Positions 45,077-53,413 of a stretch of 64,000 bases of DNA are shown here, piece after piece. The stretch comes from Sinomicrobium soli (GTDB taxonomy: Bacteria > Bacteroidota > Bacteroidia > Flavobacteriales > Flavobacteriaceae): contig NZ_QLNV01000005.1 in the NCBI RefSeq assembly GCF_003285545.1, forward strand, positions 124,001-188,000, written 5' to 3'. The notes below the pieces were generated by a model, which was given only the letters and a program-made list of their open reading frames with translations, searched no databases and was not told the origin of the DNA. The translations under genes were made by a program, and so were the position numbers. The first letter of the stretch is position 1. Every line of letters starts with the position of its first letter.

Positions 45077-46618
45077 TTACGCCCTTAACCCAACCTTTTT
45101 AAGATTGTGTGCCATAGCCACAAGCCCTATTTCGGTTTCCACTTTATCCAGTCCTCTGAGCATAAAGCGCTTGAAGCCCATATTCTGCTTTATATTCCCA
45201 AAGACAGCCTCCACCTCCCAGCACCTCCTTTTTCGGTGGGCAATGCCCTGTTCTGAGAGCAACAGTGCTTTGGCCTTGGCCTTTAACCGTATTAGCTCAT
45301 GTTTTCTCTGGATGGTCCGGTTGCCTTTGGTTTTATGACATAAGCCCCTTAGAGGGCAACCCCTACAGTTTTTGGCCCGGTAGAGGTCGTAGATTTGCAG
45401 GTAGCCATTGGCCGTCTTTTTTTTACGCTGGCCAACATGCTCCATGGCTTGTCCCATAGGACAGTAATAGGTATCGGTTTCTTTGTTGTAATAGAGCTTG
45501 TCAGGGTGGAACGGAGCTTTGTCCACTTTTTCTTTGGCCTGCCTTTGTTCCTTATGGAAGTAGTTGTACTTGACATAGGCATCAATATCCTTATCCTCCA
45601 GAGCCTGGTAGTTTTCCTGGCTTCCATAGCCGGCATCGGCCGTTAAGCTTTCCGGGGTTTGGTCATAGCTTTGTTCAACATCTTCTATATGGTCTATCAA
45701 GGTGGAGGTGTCGGCCGTGGTCTGGGCCAGGGTGTAGTTCACGATAAACTGGTTGTTGGTCGAGGCCTGTAGGTTGTAACCGGGCTTGAGCTGCCCGTTT
45801 TTCATGTGGTCTTCCTTCATCCGCATAAACGTGGCCCCGGGGTCGGTCTTACTCATGCTCCCACGATGCCCTAACTTCTTTTGTTGATCGTTGTATTTGG
45901 CGATCTTATCAGGCCAGTTCTTCTTGGCATAGCTCAGTTTTTGCTTGACCTTTTTGTCTACCGCTTTGCCTTCCAAAGCCTGGTTGATCTGATCAACGGT
46001 AGCCGATACCTTCTTAGGATCGATAGCCTCGAACTCCGGAGTGTTGGGCAGCTGTTCCTCATCAGCATAGACTTTTTCCACATAGCTCCACAGTTCCCTG
46101 AGCTGTTTTTCAATACGCTCGCGGGAGGTCTTGATGCTCTTGGCCCATACAAAGGTGTAACGGTTGGCATTGGCCTCGATCTTGGTCCCGTCCACATAGA
46201 GCTCCTTCAGACTTAAATAGCCCTGTTCAGCCAAAAGTACCACTACTTGGTTGAAGATCTTCTTGAACTTGTCCTTTAGCTTGCCACTGCGGAAGTTACT
46301 GATGGTATTGTGGTCAGGTTTGGCTCCGCCACTGAGCCATATAAAATGGATGTTTTCATGTAGGGCCTGCTCTATTTTACGCGAAGAATACAGGTTGCGC
46401 AAATAGGCATACACTAAAATTTTTAGCAATACTTTGGGATGATAGCTCGATGTACCGCCTCCACGATAGGTCTTTTCCAGGTTGCTCAAGTCTACCGAGT
46501 CCAAAATCGTGTTGACAATACGTACAGGATGGTTCTGAGGAACTAGGTCATCATAACTGGGCGGAAGCAGGCTCAACTGCCCTTGGTCGTAGATCTTCCA
46601 GGTGACTTTTCGGCTCAT
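45077..46618 (-). CDS. IS1182-type DDE transposase
   Basis: 513 residues from the ATG at 46618 (MSRKVTWKIYDQGQLSLLPP); a longer frame to 46675 runs into the terminal repeat. N-terminal DUF772-like helices (YHPKVLLKILVYAYLRNL), a first catalytic Asp in LYVDGTKIEANANRYTF, second Asp in LTADAGYGSQENY, and a Glu late in WEVEAVFGNIKQNMGF. A cysteine-rich finger (CRGCPLRGLCH) near 425. Looks full-length and possibly active. Confidence 0.94.
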   Translation of the reverse strand: MSRKVTWKIYDQGQLSLLPPSYDDLVPQNHPVRIVNTILDSVDLSNLEKTYRGGGTSSYHPKVLLKILVYAYLRNLYSSRKIEQALHENIHFIWLSGGAKPDHNTISNFRSGKLKDKFKKIFNQVVVLLAEQGYLSLKELYVDGTKIEANANRYTFVWAKSIKTSRERIEKQLRELWSYVEKVYADEEQLPNTPEFEAIDPKKVSATVDQINQALEGKAVDKKVKQKLSYAKKNWPDKIAKYNDQQKKLGHRGSMSKTDPGATFMRMKEDHMKNGQLKPGYNLQASTNNQFIVNYTLAQTTADTSTLIDHIEDVEQSYDQTPESLTADAGYGSQENYQALEDKDIDAYVKYNYFHKEQRQAKEKVDKAPFHPDKLYYNKETDTYYCPMGQAMEHVGQRKKKTANGYLQIYDLYRAKNCRGCPLRGLCHKTKGNRTIQRKHELIRLKAKAKALLLSEQGIAHRKRRCWEVEAVFGNIKQNMGFKRFMLRGLDKVETEIGLVAMAHNLKKVGLRA

Positions 46619-46710
46619 GCTTAAATTTACAAACACAGACATATAACAAAAAAAAGAGGCTGCCTTTTTAGACAACCTCCTCTTTTGTTATTAGACCAAA
46701 ATTACAGAAT

Positions 46711-47040
46711 TTATTCGACCTCTAACAACTCAAAAATTGTTATAGATGGATTTACCGGAGAAGCGGGTATTGGCTCTCCATTGTGAAATAGTGGTGTAAT
46801 ACATCCGGCTTCTAGGTAAGTTACACTGGAAGTTTGCTCCCCTTGCAATTCCGTATCAACAATAACTTTACACGGATTTTGAGTCTGATCGTTACAAGTG
46901 GCATCCAATGCCACACAGTCACTTGGGCCGTCATTTGAAGCCTTAACATAAACCGGAGTAGTGAAGTAGGTAGAAGCAACGGCACTACCTACAGCAAAAA
47001 CCAATACTAGGCTTCCCATAATTACTTTTTGAATTTTCAT
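46711..47040 (-). CDS. DUF6520 family small exported protein
   Basis: 109 residues. Signal peptide (VIMGSLVLVFAVGSAVAS) and a mature part of about 85 residues with four cysteines in the order DC, TC, PC, GC and the typical late GCITPLFHNGEPI. I recall this family as common in Bacteroidota next to MauE/DoxX genes, as here, but no function is established. The cysteines may be paired with help from the MauE-like protein two genes upstream. It is the last gene of the minus-strand set and ends 28 bases from the IS. Confidence 0.82.
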   Translation of the reverse strand: MKIQKVIMGSLVLVFAVGSAVASTYFTTPVYVKASNDGPSDCVALDATCNDQTQNPCKVIVDTELQGEQTSSVTYLEAGCITPLFHNGEPIPASPVNPSITIFELLEVE

Positions 47041-47151
47041 AATGAATAAGTTTTAAGATTAAACATGGTGCTTACTTTGGATTATCCAGGTGTTCAGCTT
47101 AGTCCTGGTCTTTTACCGGTAAAAAATTGTGTATATCATTGTATTTTTTAT

Positions 47152-48252
47152 TCAGTTGTTTAATGTATAATTTTGAAAAAGAGAACTATTTAGAATATCA
47201 TAAGAGATAAGATATTGGTCTTGAATGGTTATTAGCTTGTTGTTAATGATTTTAAAATCGGAGATTCCTTTGTTTTTGTAAGGAGGTAGATAAAAACTGA
47301 GCAAATATTCTCCTTTGGTTAAATCGTAAACATCAACAACACTATTTTTTGTAAATTGATCCTCATCCTCATTTTGAGCAAGTACCCCCGAATTGATATA
47401 AAGATATTTACCAGATACAGAACTCATCCTTTGGGTTAGGGCAGGTTGGGAGGTAAGCTCAAAAGAATTTTCAGAGTTAACCTTTTTTACCTGTACATTG
47501 GCTTGGCTAATGGTATCTAACGTATTGTATCTTTTCAGAAGATTCAGTTTTTTATCCATTAACATATATTCGTTACGATACTTATACAAATAAATTATTT
47601 TATCTAGATCTTTGCTGTAATGGAGCATGCCGTCTACACTAAAAAAGCCTTCCGCTTGTTTTTGCAATAGATTATGGTTATATCTGAAATATGGACTCTC
47701 TGCTGTTTCTACCCCTAGTTCATAAGAGTCTTGGGTTTTACTGTAATATCGTACAGCAAATGCATTAGAATCTATAGGAACTGCAGAAGTAAAATATATG
47801 CTGTCAGGCATAAAGCGATGAGCTTCCCACTGGTCTACTTTACCTCGTAATAAAGCAGGGGCAATACCATGTGCCATATAAAAGTAGGGAGGCTCTATTT
47901 TGGTTCGAAATTGTTGCGAACGTACAACACTGTCCAATCCTTTAATTTTTAATTGTATATGTTGGGTGTCTTTGAGGGAAATATTCATCCTTAGCAAATG
48001 ACGTATGGCAGTATAGTTACTAAGATAAACTTCATCCTCTGTGAGTCCGGAGATATAATAAGAATTTACCCCCAAATCCAATATAGCTTTTTGGATAATG
48101 GTGTTCTCAGGGGTAAAATCCCTGGAGAAACTACCTCTGTATATTTCACGGTTATTTAAGGGAGAGATAGCATATAGGCCTACTAATACTAATAACATAC
48201 CTAAAGTACACAGGCTTAAAAGGATCATAGATTTTTTATCAGTTTTTTTCAT
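47152..48252 (-). CDS. Membrane-anchored propeller-like protein, unknown function
   Basis: 366 residues. One N-terminal helix (ILLSLCTLGMLLVLVGLYAI), then a periplasmic domain of repeated four-strand patterns (FFSVDGMLHYSKDLDKIIYLY, KYLYINSG, VVDVYDLTKGEYLLSFYLP) that looks like a beta propeller. No catalytic residues are seen. AT-rich. It lies between the DUF6520 gene and the MauE-like gene; the three are probably one transcript. Confidence 0.78.
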   Translation of the reverse strand: MKKTDKKSMILLSLCTLGMLLVLVGLYAISPLNNREIYRGSFSRDFTPENTIIQKAILDLGVNSYYISGLTEDEVYLSNYTAIRHLLRMNISLKDTQHIQLKIKGLDSVVRSQQFRTKIEPPYFYMAHGIAPALLRGKVDQWEAHRFMPDSIYFTSAVPIDSNAFAVRYYSKTQDSYELGVETAESPYFRYNHNLLQKQAEGFFSVDGMLHYSKDLDKIIYLYKYRNEYMLMDKKLNLLKRYNTLDTISQANVQVKKVNSENSFELTSQPALTQRMSSVSGKYLYINSGVLAQNEDEDQFTKNSVVDVYDLTKGEYLLSFYLPPYKNKGISDFKIINNKLITIQDQYLISYDILNSSLFQNYTLNN

Positions 48253-48259
48253 AATTAGG

Positions 48260-48300
48260 GGTATTCGGTTATTGGGTTAACGAGTTACTGGGTTATTAGG
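48260..48300. repeat. GAGTTA-type phrase upstream of the 47152 gene
   Basis: GGTTATTGGGTTAACGAG and TTACTGGGTTATTAGG repeat a GGTTA/GAGTTA theme. On the minus strand it ends just before the ATG at 48252. Same phrase type as 34588, 45037 and 56010. Confidence 0.5.
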
Positions 48301-48322
48301 GAGACCTTCGTATATAAATTAC

Positions 48323-48799
48323 TTATGCCAAAGCATAGGAATGTGCATGAGATTGCTCCCTGTTGTACAGGAATATCCCAAACACAGCCAGCAGGGTAAA
48401 ACCTATATTAAAGAAAAAGTGTTCGGTCCAGCCCATGCTGCTGAGGATGCCCCCGCAGGAACAAGGTACATACGGACTGAAATTCTGTATGATAAAGATG
48501 TAACCTGTGAAGGCTAACATCAATGAAAACGAAGCATAGAGTCCTGTAAGGCGCAAACGTGGTACAAAAAGGAATATGGCTACGATAATTTCCAGGATAG
48601 GAACACCCCAGGCCAATAATCCGGCAAACTGTGTAATCAACGGAGATTTGGACATCTGTACCTGGAATTTCTGTACATCCATCAGTTTGCTGAATGCGGC
48701 ATACAGGAACAGGAATATAAACAGGTAACAAATGGTTTCCAGGATGATATTTCTTTTCCTGAGCACAAAACGAGGTAGGGTTAAAACAGCATTTTTCAT
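48323..48799 (-). CDS. MauE/DoxX family redox-associated membrane protein
   Basis: 158 residues with four membrane helices and the motif YVPCSCGGIL between helices 3 and 4, plus the following SMGWTEHFFFN that marks Bacteroidota MauE relatives. MauE is needed for disulfide-rich protein maturation in methylamine dehydrogenase operons; here the Cys-Ser-Cys could serve oxidation of the DUF6520 protein. The start at 48799 has no strong alternative. Close (70 bases) to the propeller-like gene. Confidence 0.88.
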   Translation of the reverse strand: MKNAVLTLPRFVLRKRNIILETICYLFIFLFLYAAFSKLMDVQKFQVQMSKSPLITQFAGLLAWGVPILEIIVAIFLFVPRLRLTGLYASFSLMLAFTGYIFIIQNFSPYVPCSCGGILSSMGWTEHFFFNIGFTLLAVFGIFLYNREQSHAHSYALA

Positions 48800-48945
48800 C
48801 TTTTGGGGCGAATTAAAAGGTTGTTTTTATCGTTTCGGGGTCAGGGGTCATGGTTGCCGGCAAAACGCTAAACCTATCCGGGCTTTCGCACAACTCCTAA
48901 CGCCAAAACTGCTATAGTAAATGGTTGGTTAGTTTCTTTTCTTAC

Positions 48946-49008
48946 GAAGCATACGGGGTAAAATGGTGTACGGGATTTTACCCCTGTGCTTCGGCGGGGA
49001 ATTCCCCG
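48946..49008. repeat. Long hairpin and adjoining GGGGAATTCCCC palindrome
   Basis: GAAGCA (48946) pairs with TGCTTC (48992) and GGGGTAAAAT with ATTTTACCCC around a 10-base loop. The 14-base palindrome CGGGGAATTCCCCG follows at 48995-49008. No T run, no gene of note. It lies upstream of the MauE-like gene and downstream of the AraC remnant. Confidence 0.55.
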
Positions 49009-49206
49009 GATGTCAAAATTCTTTTCATTTTCATCATTTCTTTTCTCCTTTTTGACTATGGTAAAGTTCTGCATATTAGGAGGTTTCCAAGGTGGCCTAA
49101 ACGAAGTATTTAGGTCGCTGATCGGAAAAAACTATCGCTTAAACAGTAGCTAATCGGAAATTTCTCATATTACATGCCTGGTATTTTCCGGTAGCAACCT
49201 GCATAA

Positions 49207-49452
49207 CTACTGCTGTTCGCGATACTCCTTGGGAGTACAGCCAAAATGTTTACGAAAAGCCCGGTAAAAACCCGATTTCGATTCAAATCCGAGCTGCTCG
49301 GCGATAGCTATATTGGTGAGATCGGTATTTTGGAGGAGCTCCCGCGCTTTTTCCATCCGGAGTTCGTTGACGTATTCGTTGATGGTTTTGTCGAAGTACG
49401 CTTTGAAATCGGTTTTTAGGCGCTGCTGATTTACGCCCAGCAAACGGGCCAT
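49207..49452 (-). pseudogene. Remnant of an AraC-family regulator (HTH domain only)
   Basis: 81 residues from the only ATG, containing both helix-turn-helix units of AraC (ARELLQNTDLTNIAIAEQ, ESKSGFYRAFRKHFGCTP). The frame extends back to a stop at 49498 and the text before the ATG (NLPTIQQ) still matches the first helix of the domain, so the ATG is not the original start. The sensor domain is missing from all frames upstream. It is probably decayed, though a stand-alone HTH product is possible. Upstream of the MauE-like gene on the same strand. Confidence 0.65.
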
Positions 49453-49562
49453 TTGCTGTATGGTGGGCAGGTTATCGCCGATAACAAACGTGTATAATTA
49501 TTTGCAAACAAATATAAACGAAAGCAAGTGGTTAACTACCGGCTAATTGAATATTGGCGTTA

Positions 49563-49570
49563 TAAGTTTG
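49563..49570 (+). promoter_or_regulatory. Candidate -7 element of the SSB gene
   Basis: TAAGTTTG matches TAnnTTTG and predicts a leader of about 54 bases. The nearest upstream TTG (49547) is only 13 bases away, so the -33 part is weak. Confidence 0.3.
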
Positions 49571-49630
49571 TACTGCCGGATATTTCTAAATTCGGGAGTA
49601 TTAACTGTTTAACATTAAAAATGTAGTATT

Positions 49631-49963
49631 ATGAACGCCATTAAAAACAAAGTACAGTTGATTGGAAGATTAGGGCAGGAGCCCGAGATTTTTAGTTTTG
49701 ATAACGGGAGCAAGATCGCCCGGTTCCTTATGGCTATCGATGACGGCTATAAGAATAAAGAAGGCGAAAAAGTAGAGCGCACCTATTGGCACCAGGTAAT
49801 TGTCAGGGAAAGACTGACCAACATCGTGGAAAAATATCTGGGCAAAGGCAAGGAAGTGGCTGTATCGGGTAAACTAACTAACCGTTCCTGGGAAGACGAT
49901 GAGGGCCGAAGGTACTTTGTTACCGAAGTCGTTTGTAGTGAGTTATTATTGCTTCGGGGGTAA
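49631..49963 (+). CDS. Short single-stranded DNA-binding protein
   Basis: 110 residues: an OB fold with NKVQLIGRLGQEPEI at the start, FLMAIDDGYKNKEGE and TYWHQVIV in the middle. The acidic C-terminal tail (DDDIPF type) that recruits partners is absent; the protein ends just after the OB fold. So it is likely an accessory SSB paralogue, not the main replication SSB. 39 bases before the ComM-like gene. Confidence 0.88.
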   Translation: MNAIKNKVQLIGRLGQEPEIFSFDNGSKIARFLMAIDDGYKNKEGEKVERTYWHQVIVRERLTNIVEKYLGKGKEVAVSGKLTNRSWEDDEGRRYFVTEVVCSELLLLRG

Positions 49964-50002
49964 AAGTTTTTATAAGCGCTCTTTACATTAAAGCAACTAA
50001 AG

Positions 50003-51511
50003 ATGACACTGGTAAAAACATTCGGAAGTGCATTACACGGAGTGGATGCCTTCCCCATTACCATAGAAGTAAGCATTTGCAGGGGAGTCGGCTACAGCAT
50101 GGTTGGCTTGCCTGACAATGCCGTAAAGGAGAGTTTGCAACGGGTAGAAACGGCTATTCGCACCATAGGTTTGCATATGCCGCGGTACCGGATGGTAATC
50201 AATCTCGCTCCGGCAGACGTAAAGAAAACAGGCGCAGGCTTTGATCTCCCTATTGCCCTGTGTATACTGGCCGCATCAGGCCAGCTCAAGTATCCGCATC
50301 GCTTGGCCAGCCACGTGATCATGGGCGAACTTGCATTGGATGGCACCATTCTACCCGTTCGGGGCACCCTTCCCATGGCCATCCGTGCACGGGCCGATAG
50401 CATGGAGGGCATGCTCGTGGCCCGGGAAAATGAGTGTGAAGCCGGGATGGTCAACAAGCTGAAGGTATACGGCCTGAAAAACCTGGAGGAAGCCGTCGAT
50501 TTCTTTAACAACCCTTCCATAGCGGCAGAGCCTGTAACCGTGTATACCAGAGAAGACTTCCTGGAGCGGCACGACCGTTATGAGGTGGACTACCAGGACA
50601 TCAAGGGCCAGGAAACGGCGAAAAGGGCGCTACAGGTAGCTGCCGCCGGGGGGCATAATGTATTACTTATCGGTCCGCCGGGAGCGGGAAAAACGATGCT
50701 GGCCAATCGCCTTCCTACGATCCTGCCCCCGCTTACCATGAAGGAATCACTCGAAACCACCCGTGTGCACAGCATTGCTAACCTGCCCGGGTGTACCGGG
50801 GGACTTGTAGCACAGCGCCCGTTCCGTGCACCTCACCATACGATCAGTAATGTAGCCCTGGTAGGAGGAGGCAGTATACCGCAGCCTGGTGAAATATCCC
50901 TGGCGCATAACGGGGTGCTCTTTCTCGATGAGTTGTCAGAGTTTCGTCGGTCGGTACTCGATGTTATGCGGCAGCCACTGGAAGAATGCAAGGTGAGTAT
51001 CAGCCGTGCCAAAATGAGCCTGGTTTTCCCGGCCGATTTTATGCTGGTGGCGGCCATGAACCCTTATACAGGCCCTGCGGCCCACATAGACCGTTTTATG
51101 AACAAGGTCTCCGGGCCACTGCTCGATCGTATAGACATACAGTTAGCGGTAAAACCGGTTCCCTTTTACGAGATGGAAAATATGGAAACAGGACTGTCGT
51201 CCCGGGAGATGCGCAAAAAAGTGCTGCAGGCCAGGGCCATACAACAAAAGCGTTTTTCCGATCATCCTCACATAAGCACCAATGCCGGAATGAGCGGCAA
51301 ATTGGTCCACGAAATATGTAAACTCAAAGAGGCAGGAAAACGCCTGCTCTATAAGCATATGGAGCGATACCAGCTTTCTGCAAGAGCCTATGACCGTATT
51401 CTTAAGGTAAGTCGCACCATAGCCGACCTGGCCGGTAGCGATACCATAGAAACACCCCACGTGGCCGAAGCCATTTATTATCGGAAACCGGATGCCATTC
51501 AGGGGCATTGA
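50003..51511 (+). CDS. YifB/ComM family Mg-chelatase-like AAA+ ATPase
   Basis: 502 residues, normal length. N-terminal ChlI-type Lon-like domain (CRGVGYSMVGLPDNAVKES), AAA+ core with Walker A GPPGAGKT near residue 224 and Walker B LFLDELSEF, and a C-terminal chelatase lid (SARAYDRILKVSRTIADL). ComM is a hexameric helicase that helps integrate divergent DNA during transformation. Fits with dprA at 30377 in a competent organism. Follows the SSB gene; both may act on DNA. Confidence 0.94.
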   Translation: MTLVKTFGSALHGVDAFPITIEVSICRGVGYSMVGLPDNAVKESLQRVETAIRTIGLHMPRYRMVINLAPADVKKTGAGFDLPIALCILAASGQLKYPHRLASHVIMGELALDGTILPVRGTLPMAIRARADSMEGMLVARENECEAGMVNKLKVYGLKNLEEAVDFFNNPSIAAEPVTVYTREDFLERHDRYEVDYQDIKGQETAKRALQVAAAGGHNVLLIGPPGAGKTMLANRLPTILPPLTMKESLETTRVHSIANLPGCTGGLVAQRPFRAPHHTISNVALVGGGSIPQPGEISLAHNGVLFLDELSEFRRSVLDVMRQPLEECKVSISRAKMSLVFPADFMLVAAMNPYTGPAAHIDRFMNKVSGPLLDRIDIQLAVKPVPFYEMENMETGLSSREMRKKVLQARAIQQKRFSDHPHISTNAGMSGKLVHEICKLKEAGKRLLYKHMERYQLSARAYDRILKVSRTIADLAGSDTIETPHVAEAIYYRKPDAIQGH

Positions 51512-51719
51512 TGCAGAATTACAAGCCATTGGTTTGGATTTGTATATATGGCATCGACAACTATCGGGGGGTATTGGCTATTTTTGCTAAATATTCACCC
51601 GTCTGCCGGACGGGCAGGTTATAGCTTTCAAAATTTTTACGGGATTTTCCTTTTTTATACGTATAGGAAGTAGCAACCGTAAAAAAACGGACTCTCCACA
51701 TTATTTAAAACAATGTAAA

Positions 51720-52181
51720 ATGAACACGAGAAAAGCAATATTGACCTTTCTAAGCCTTATGGCAGGCGTTTTTTCCCTTTCCGCTCAGGTCTTAGATCCG
51801 GTACACTGGAAATTCACGGCTAAAAAAACAGGAGACAACATCTACGAGGTTTACGCCACCGCAACCTTGGACGACCCCTGGCATATCTATTCGCAATACA
51901 CCGACGAAGGCGGGCCGGTTCCCACTATATTGACCTTTGAGGATAACCCGGATGTGGTGCTTAAAGGCAAGCCCGACGAGGAAGGTTCCCTTATCGAAAA
52001 ATACGAAGACGTATTCATGGTAGATACCCGCTACTATGCAGAACAGGTGAGCTTTGTGCAAAAATTGGAAAAACAAGGTATGGGTACCGCCACCCTGAAA
52101 GGCAGCGTCACCTTTATGGCTTGTACGGATGAGCAATGCCTGGTTCCGCAGGAAGTAGAGTTTGTGGTGGCACTGGAATAA
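51720..52181 (+). CDS. Stand-alone DsbD N-terminal (alpha) domain protein
   Basis: 153 residues. Signal peptide (LSLMAGVFSLSAQ), then the DsbD alpha fold (DDPWHIYSQYTDEGGP, PTILTFEDNP) with a pair of cysteines in MACTDEQCLVP near the end, equivalent to the redox pair of DsbD-alpha. The membrane part and thioredoxin domain of full DsbD are absent. It may pass electrons in the periplasm or simply bind. No neighbour in operon; a terminator lies further downstream at 52429. Confidence 0.85.
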   Translation: MNTRKAILTFLSLMAGVFSLSAQVLDPVHWKFTAKKTGDNIYEVYATATLDDPWHIYSQYTDEGGPVPTILTFEDNPDVVLKGKPDEEGSLIEKYEDVFMVDTRYYAEQVSFVQKLEKQGMGTATLKGSVTFMACTDEQCLVPQEVEFVVALE

Positions 52182-52428
52182 TTTAGCAGGTTTGGAAAAA
52201 ATATCCGGGCCGGGGCTAAAAGTGTCATTGCCGGCGGAGCTTTGGTAATCTCCGGGCTGGAATTCACCAGGCCTTCGGAGTATGATAGTACTAACCCTTT
52301 GTTAAAATGCGATAGAAACAGGAAATCGAATATGTATATGATACACATCAAAAGAATCAAGACCAAAACCAAACCTTGTTCCCATGTTTGATTTACGTTA
52401 TTTGAGTTAGCTATCCTTCTTTTGATGT
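52182..52428. other. Intergenic region with decayed repeat
   Basis: A half copy of the GTCATTGCC-type intergenic repeat is visible near 52225 (GTCATTGCCGG, then AATCTCCGG). A 19-codon frame at 52331 has no support. Otherwise nothing. Confidence 0.35.
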
Positions 52429-52471
52429 AGCACGGGGCCATCGTTCGGCATTTTAACGCCCCGTGCTTTTT
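52429..52471 (+). terminator. Terminator with long loop
   Basis: AGCACGGGGC (52429-52438) pairs with GCCCCGTGCT (52458-52467), 10 bp, 19-base loop, followed by TTTT. It closes the DsbD-alpha transcript. Confidence 0.7.
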
Positions 52472-52746
52472 ATAGGACCGAGCGTTAAGAAAAGGTATAG
52501 TGTACCTTTTTAGAGAAGGGGCCAGATGGCGCGCCGGCAACAAAATGATGATTTTGTAGGTAATAGAACAACTCAAGACGAGTTCAGCGCTTGTCCTGGT
52601 ATTGGTTGTTGTTATTACGGTATTGTCCGGGGTGTTTTTAGAATAGGTCAACGAAAGAAAGTTTTCACGATAATTACGTCACACAAAGAAAACTGTATTA
52701 TGTTTACATGATATGGTATTCATATATAAAAACTTTACATGAGGAC

Positions 52747-53365
52747 ATGAGCCATTTAATTAAGGATATGCCCTGCAATACATTGCCGCCATTACCGGTA
52801 GCCCATTCTGCACTGGAGACGGTGCCTGTATTGAGGCAGGTGACCAGGTGGGCAATCGCGTTGGCAGAACTGAAGGGTCTGGCCCATACATTGCCTAACC
52901 CGTCAATACTGTTGAATGCGGTGATCCTGAAGGAAAAGCCCGGACAAGTTCGGAGATTGAAAATTTGGTTACCACGCACGACAAACTCTATCAGGCATTA
53001 TCTGCCCGGGGGATAGCCCGGTACTTTACCTTAGCGATTACATCATCCGGAATAAGAACGACTACTATCGGCTCCTACAGGAGGCACGAACGGGCGATAA
53101 ATGGGAAGATTGGGTGTTGTTTGCAGAAACACAGGAGCTCATCAAGACCAGGGCAGCGAAACTTTATTATAAGGAGTTGCTGGAATTGATCTTTGAACAA
53201 CCCTACAGCAAAATCGAATTTGTTACAGAACGGATGGGCGTATCCAGGGTTACGGCAACGAAATATTTGAAGGGCCTGGAGCAGATTGGTGTCTTCTCCT
53301 CCAGGAAAGTGTGGAAAGAAACTTTATACATTAATGGGGCACTGTTCGATCTGCTTAAAGGATAA
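52747..53365 (+). pseudogene. Fic family protein pseudogene, catalytic core deleted
   Basis: Three frames join to one Fic-like protein. Frame A from 52747 reads the Fic_N start (LPPLP, then ALAELKGLAHTLPNP). A frameshift near 52942 leads to frame B, SSEIENLVTTHDKLYQAL. At about 53012-53018 it jumps to frame C, PVLYLSDYIIRNKNDYYRLL and WEDWVLF, then a winged-helix tail (MGVSRVTATKYLKGLEQIG). The Fic core with HPFxxGNGR, expected between frames B and C, is wholly missing, so AMP transfer is impossible. A terminator follows. Confidence 0.85.
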
Positions 53366-53379
53366 TTACGACAAAACGG

Positions 53380-53413
53380 AACCGGTATTCCGACAGCAAT
53401 GCCGGTTTTTTTT
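53380..53413 (+). terminator. Terminator after the Fic pseudogene
   Basis: AACCGG.ATT pairs with AAT.CCGGTT and is followed by a run of eight T (53406-53413). Confidence 0.75.

Larger units (their letters stand above)
44956..46682 (-). mobile_element. IS1182-family insertion sequence
   Basis: About 1.73 kb bounded by 19-base inverted ends, GAGGAGGCCGTCTAAAAAG at 44956-44974 and its 17/19 complement at 46664-46682, which also form hairpins. It contains one transposase gene on the minus strand. No clear target duplication. It sits in the short gap between the convergent genes 43759 (+) and 46711 (-), so no gene is broken. Confidence 0.85.

Noticed and set aside
48874-49074. 66-residue minus-strand ORF upstream of the MauE-like gene
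   Set aside because: Overlaps the long hairpin, basic low-quality text and no family; probably chance.
52034-52651. 205-residue minus-strand ORF
   Set aside because: Covers a terminator and a decayed repeat and is antisense to the DsbD-alpha gene end.
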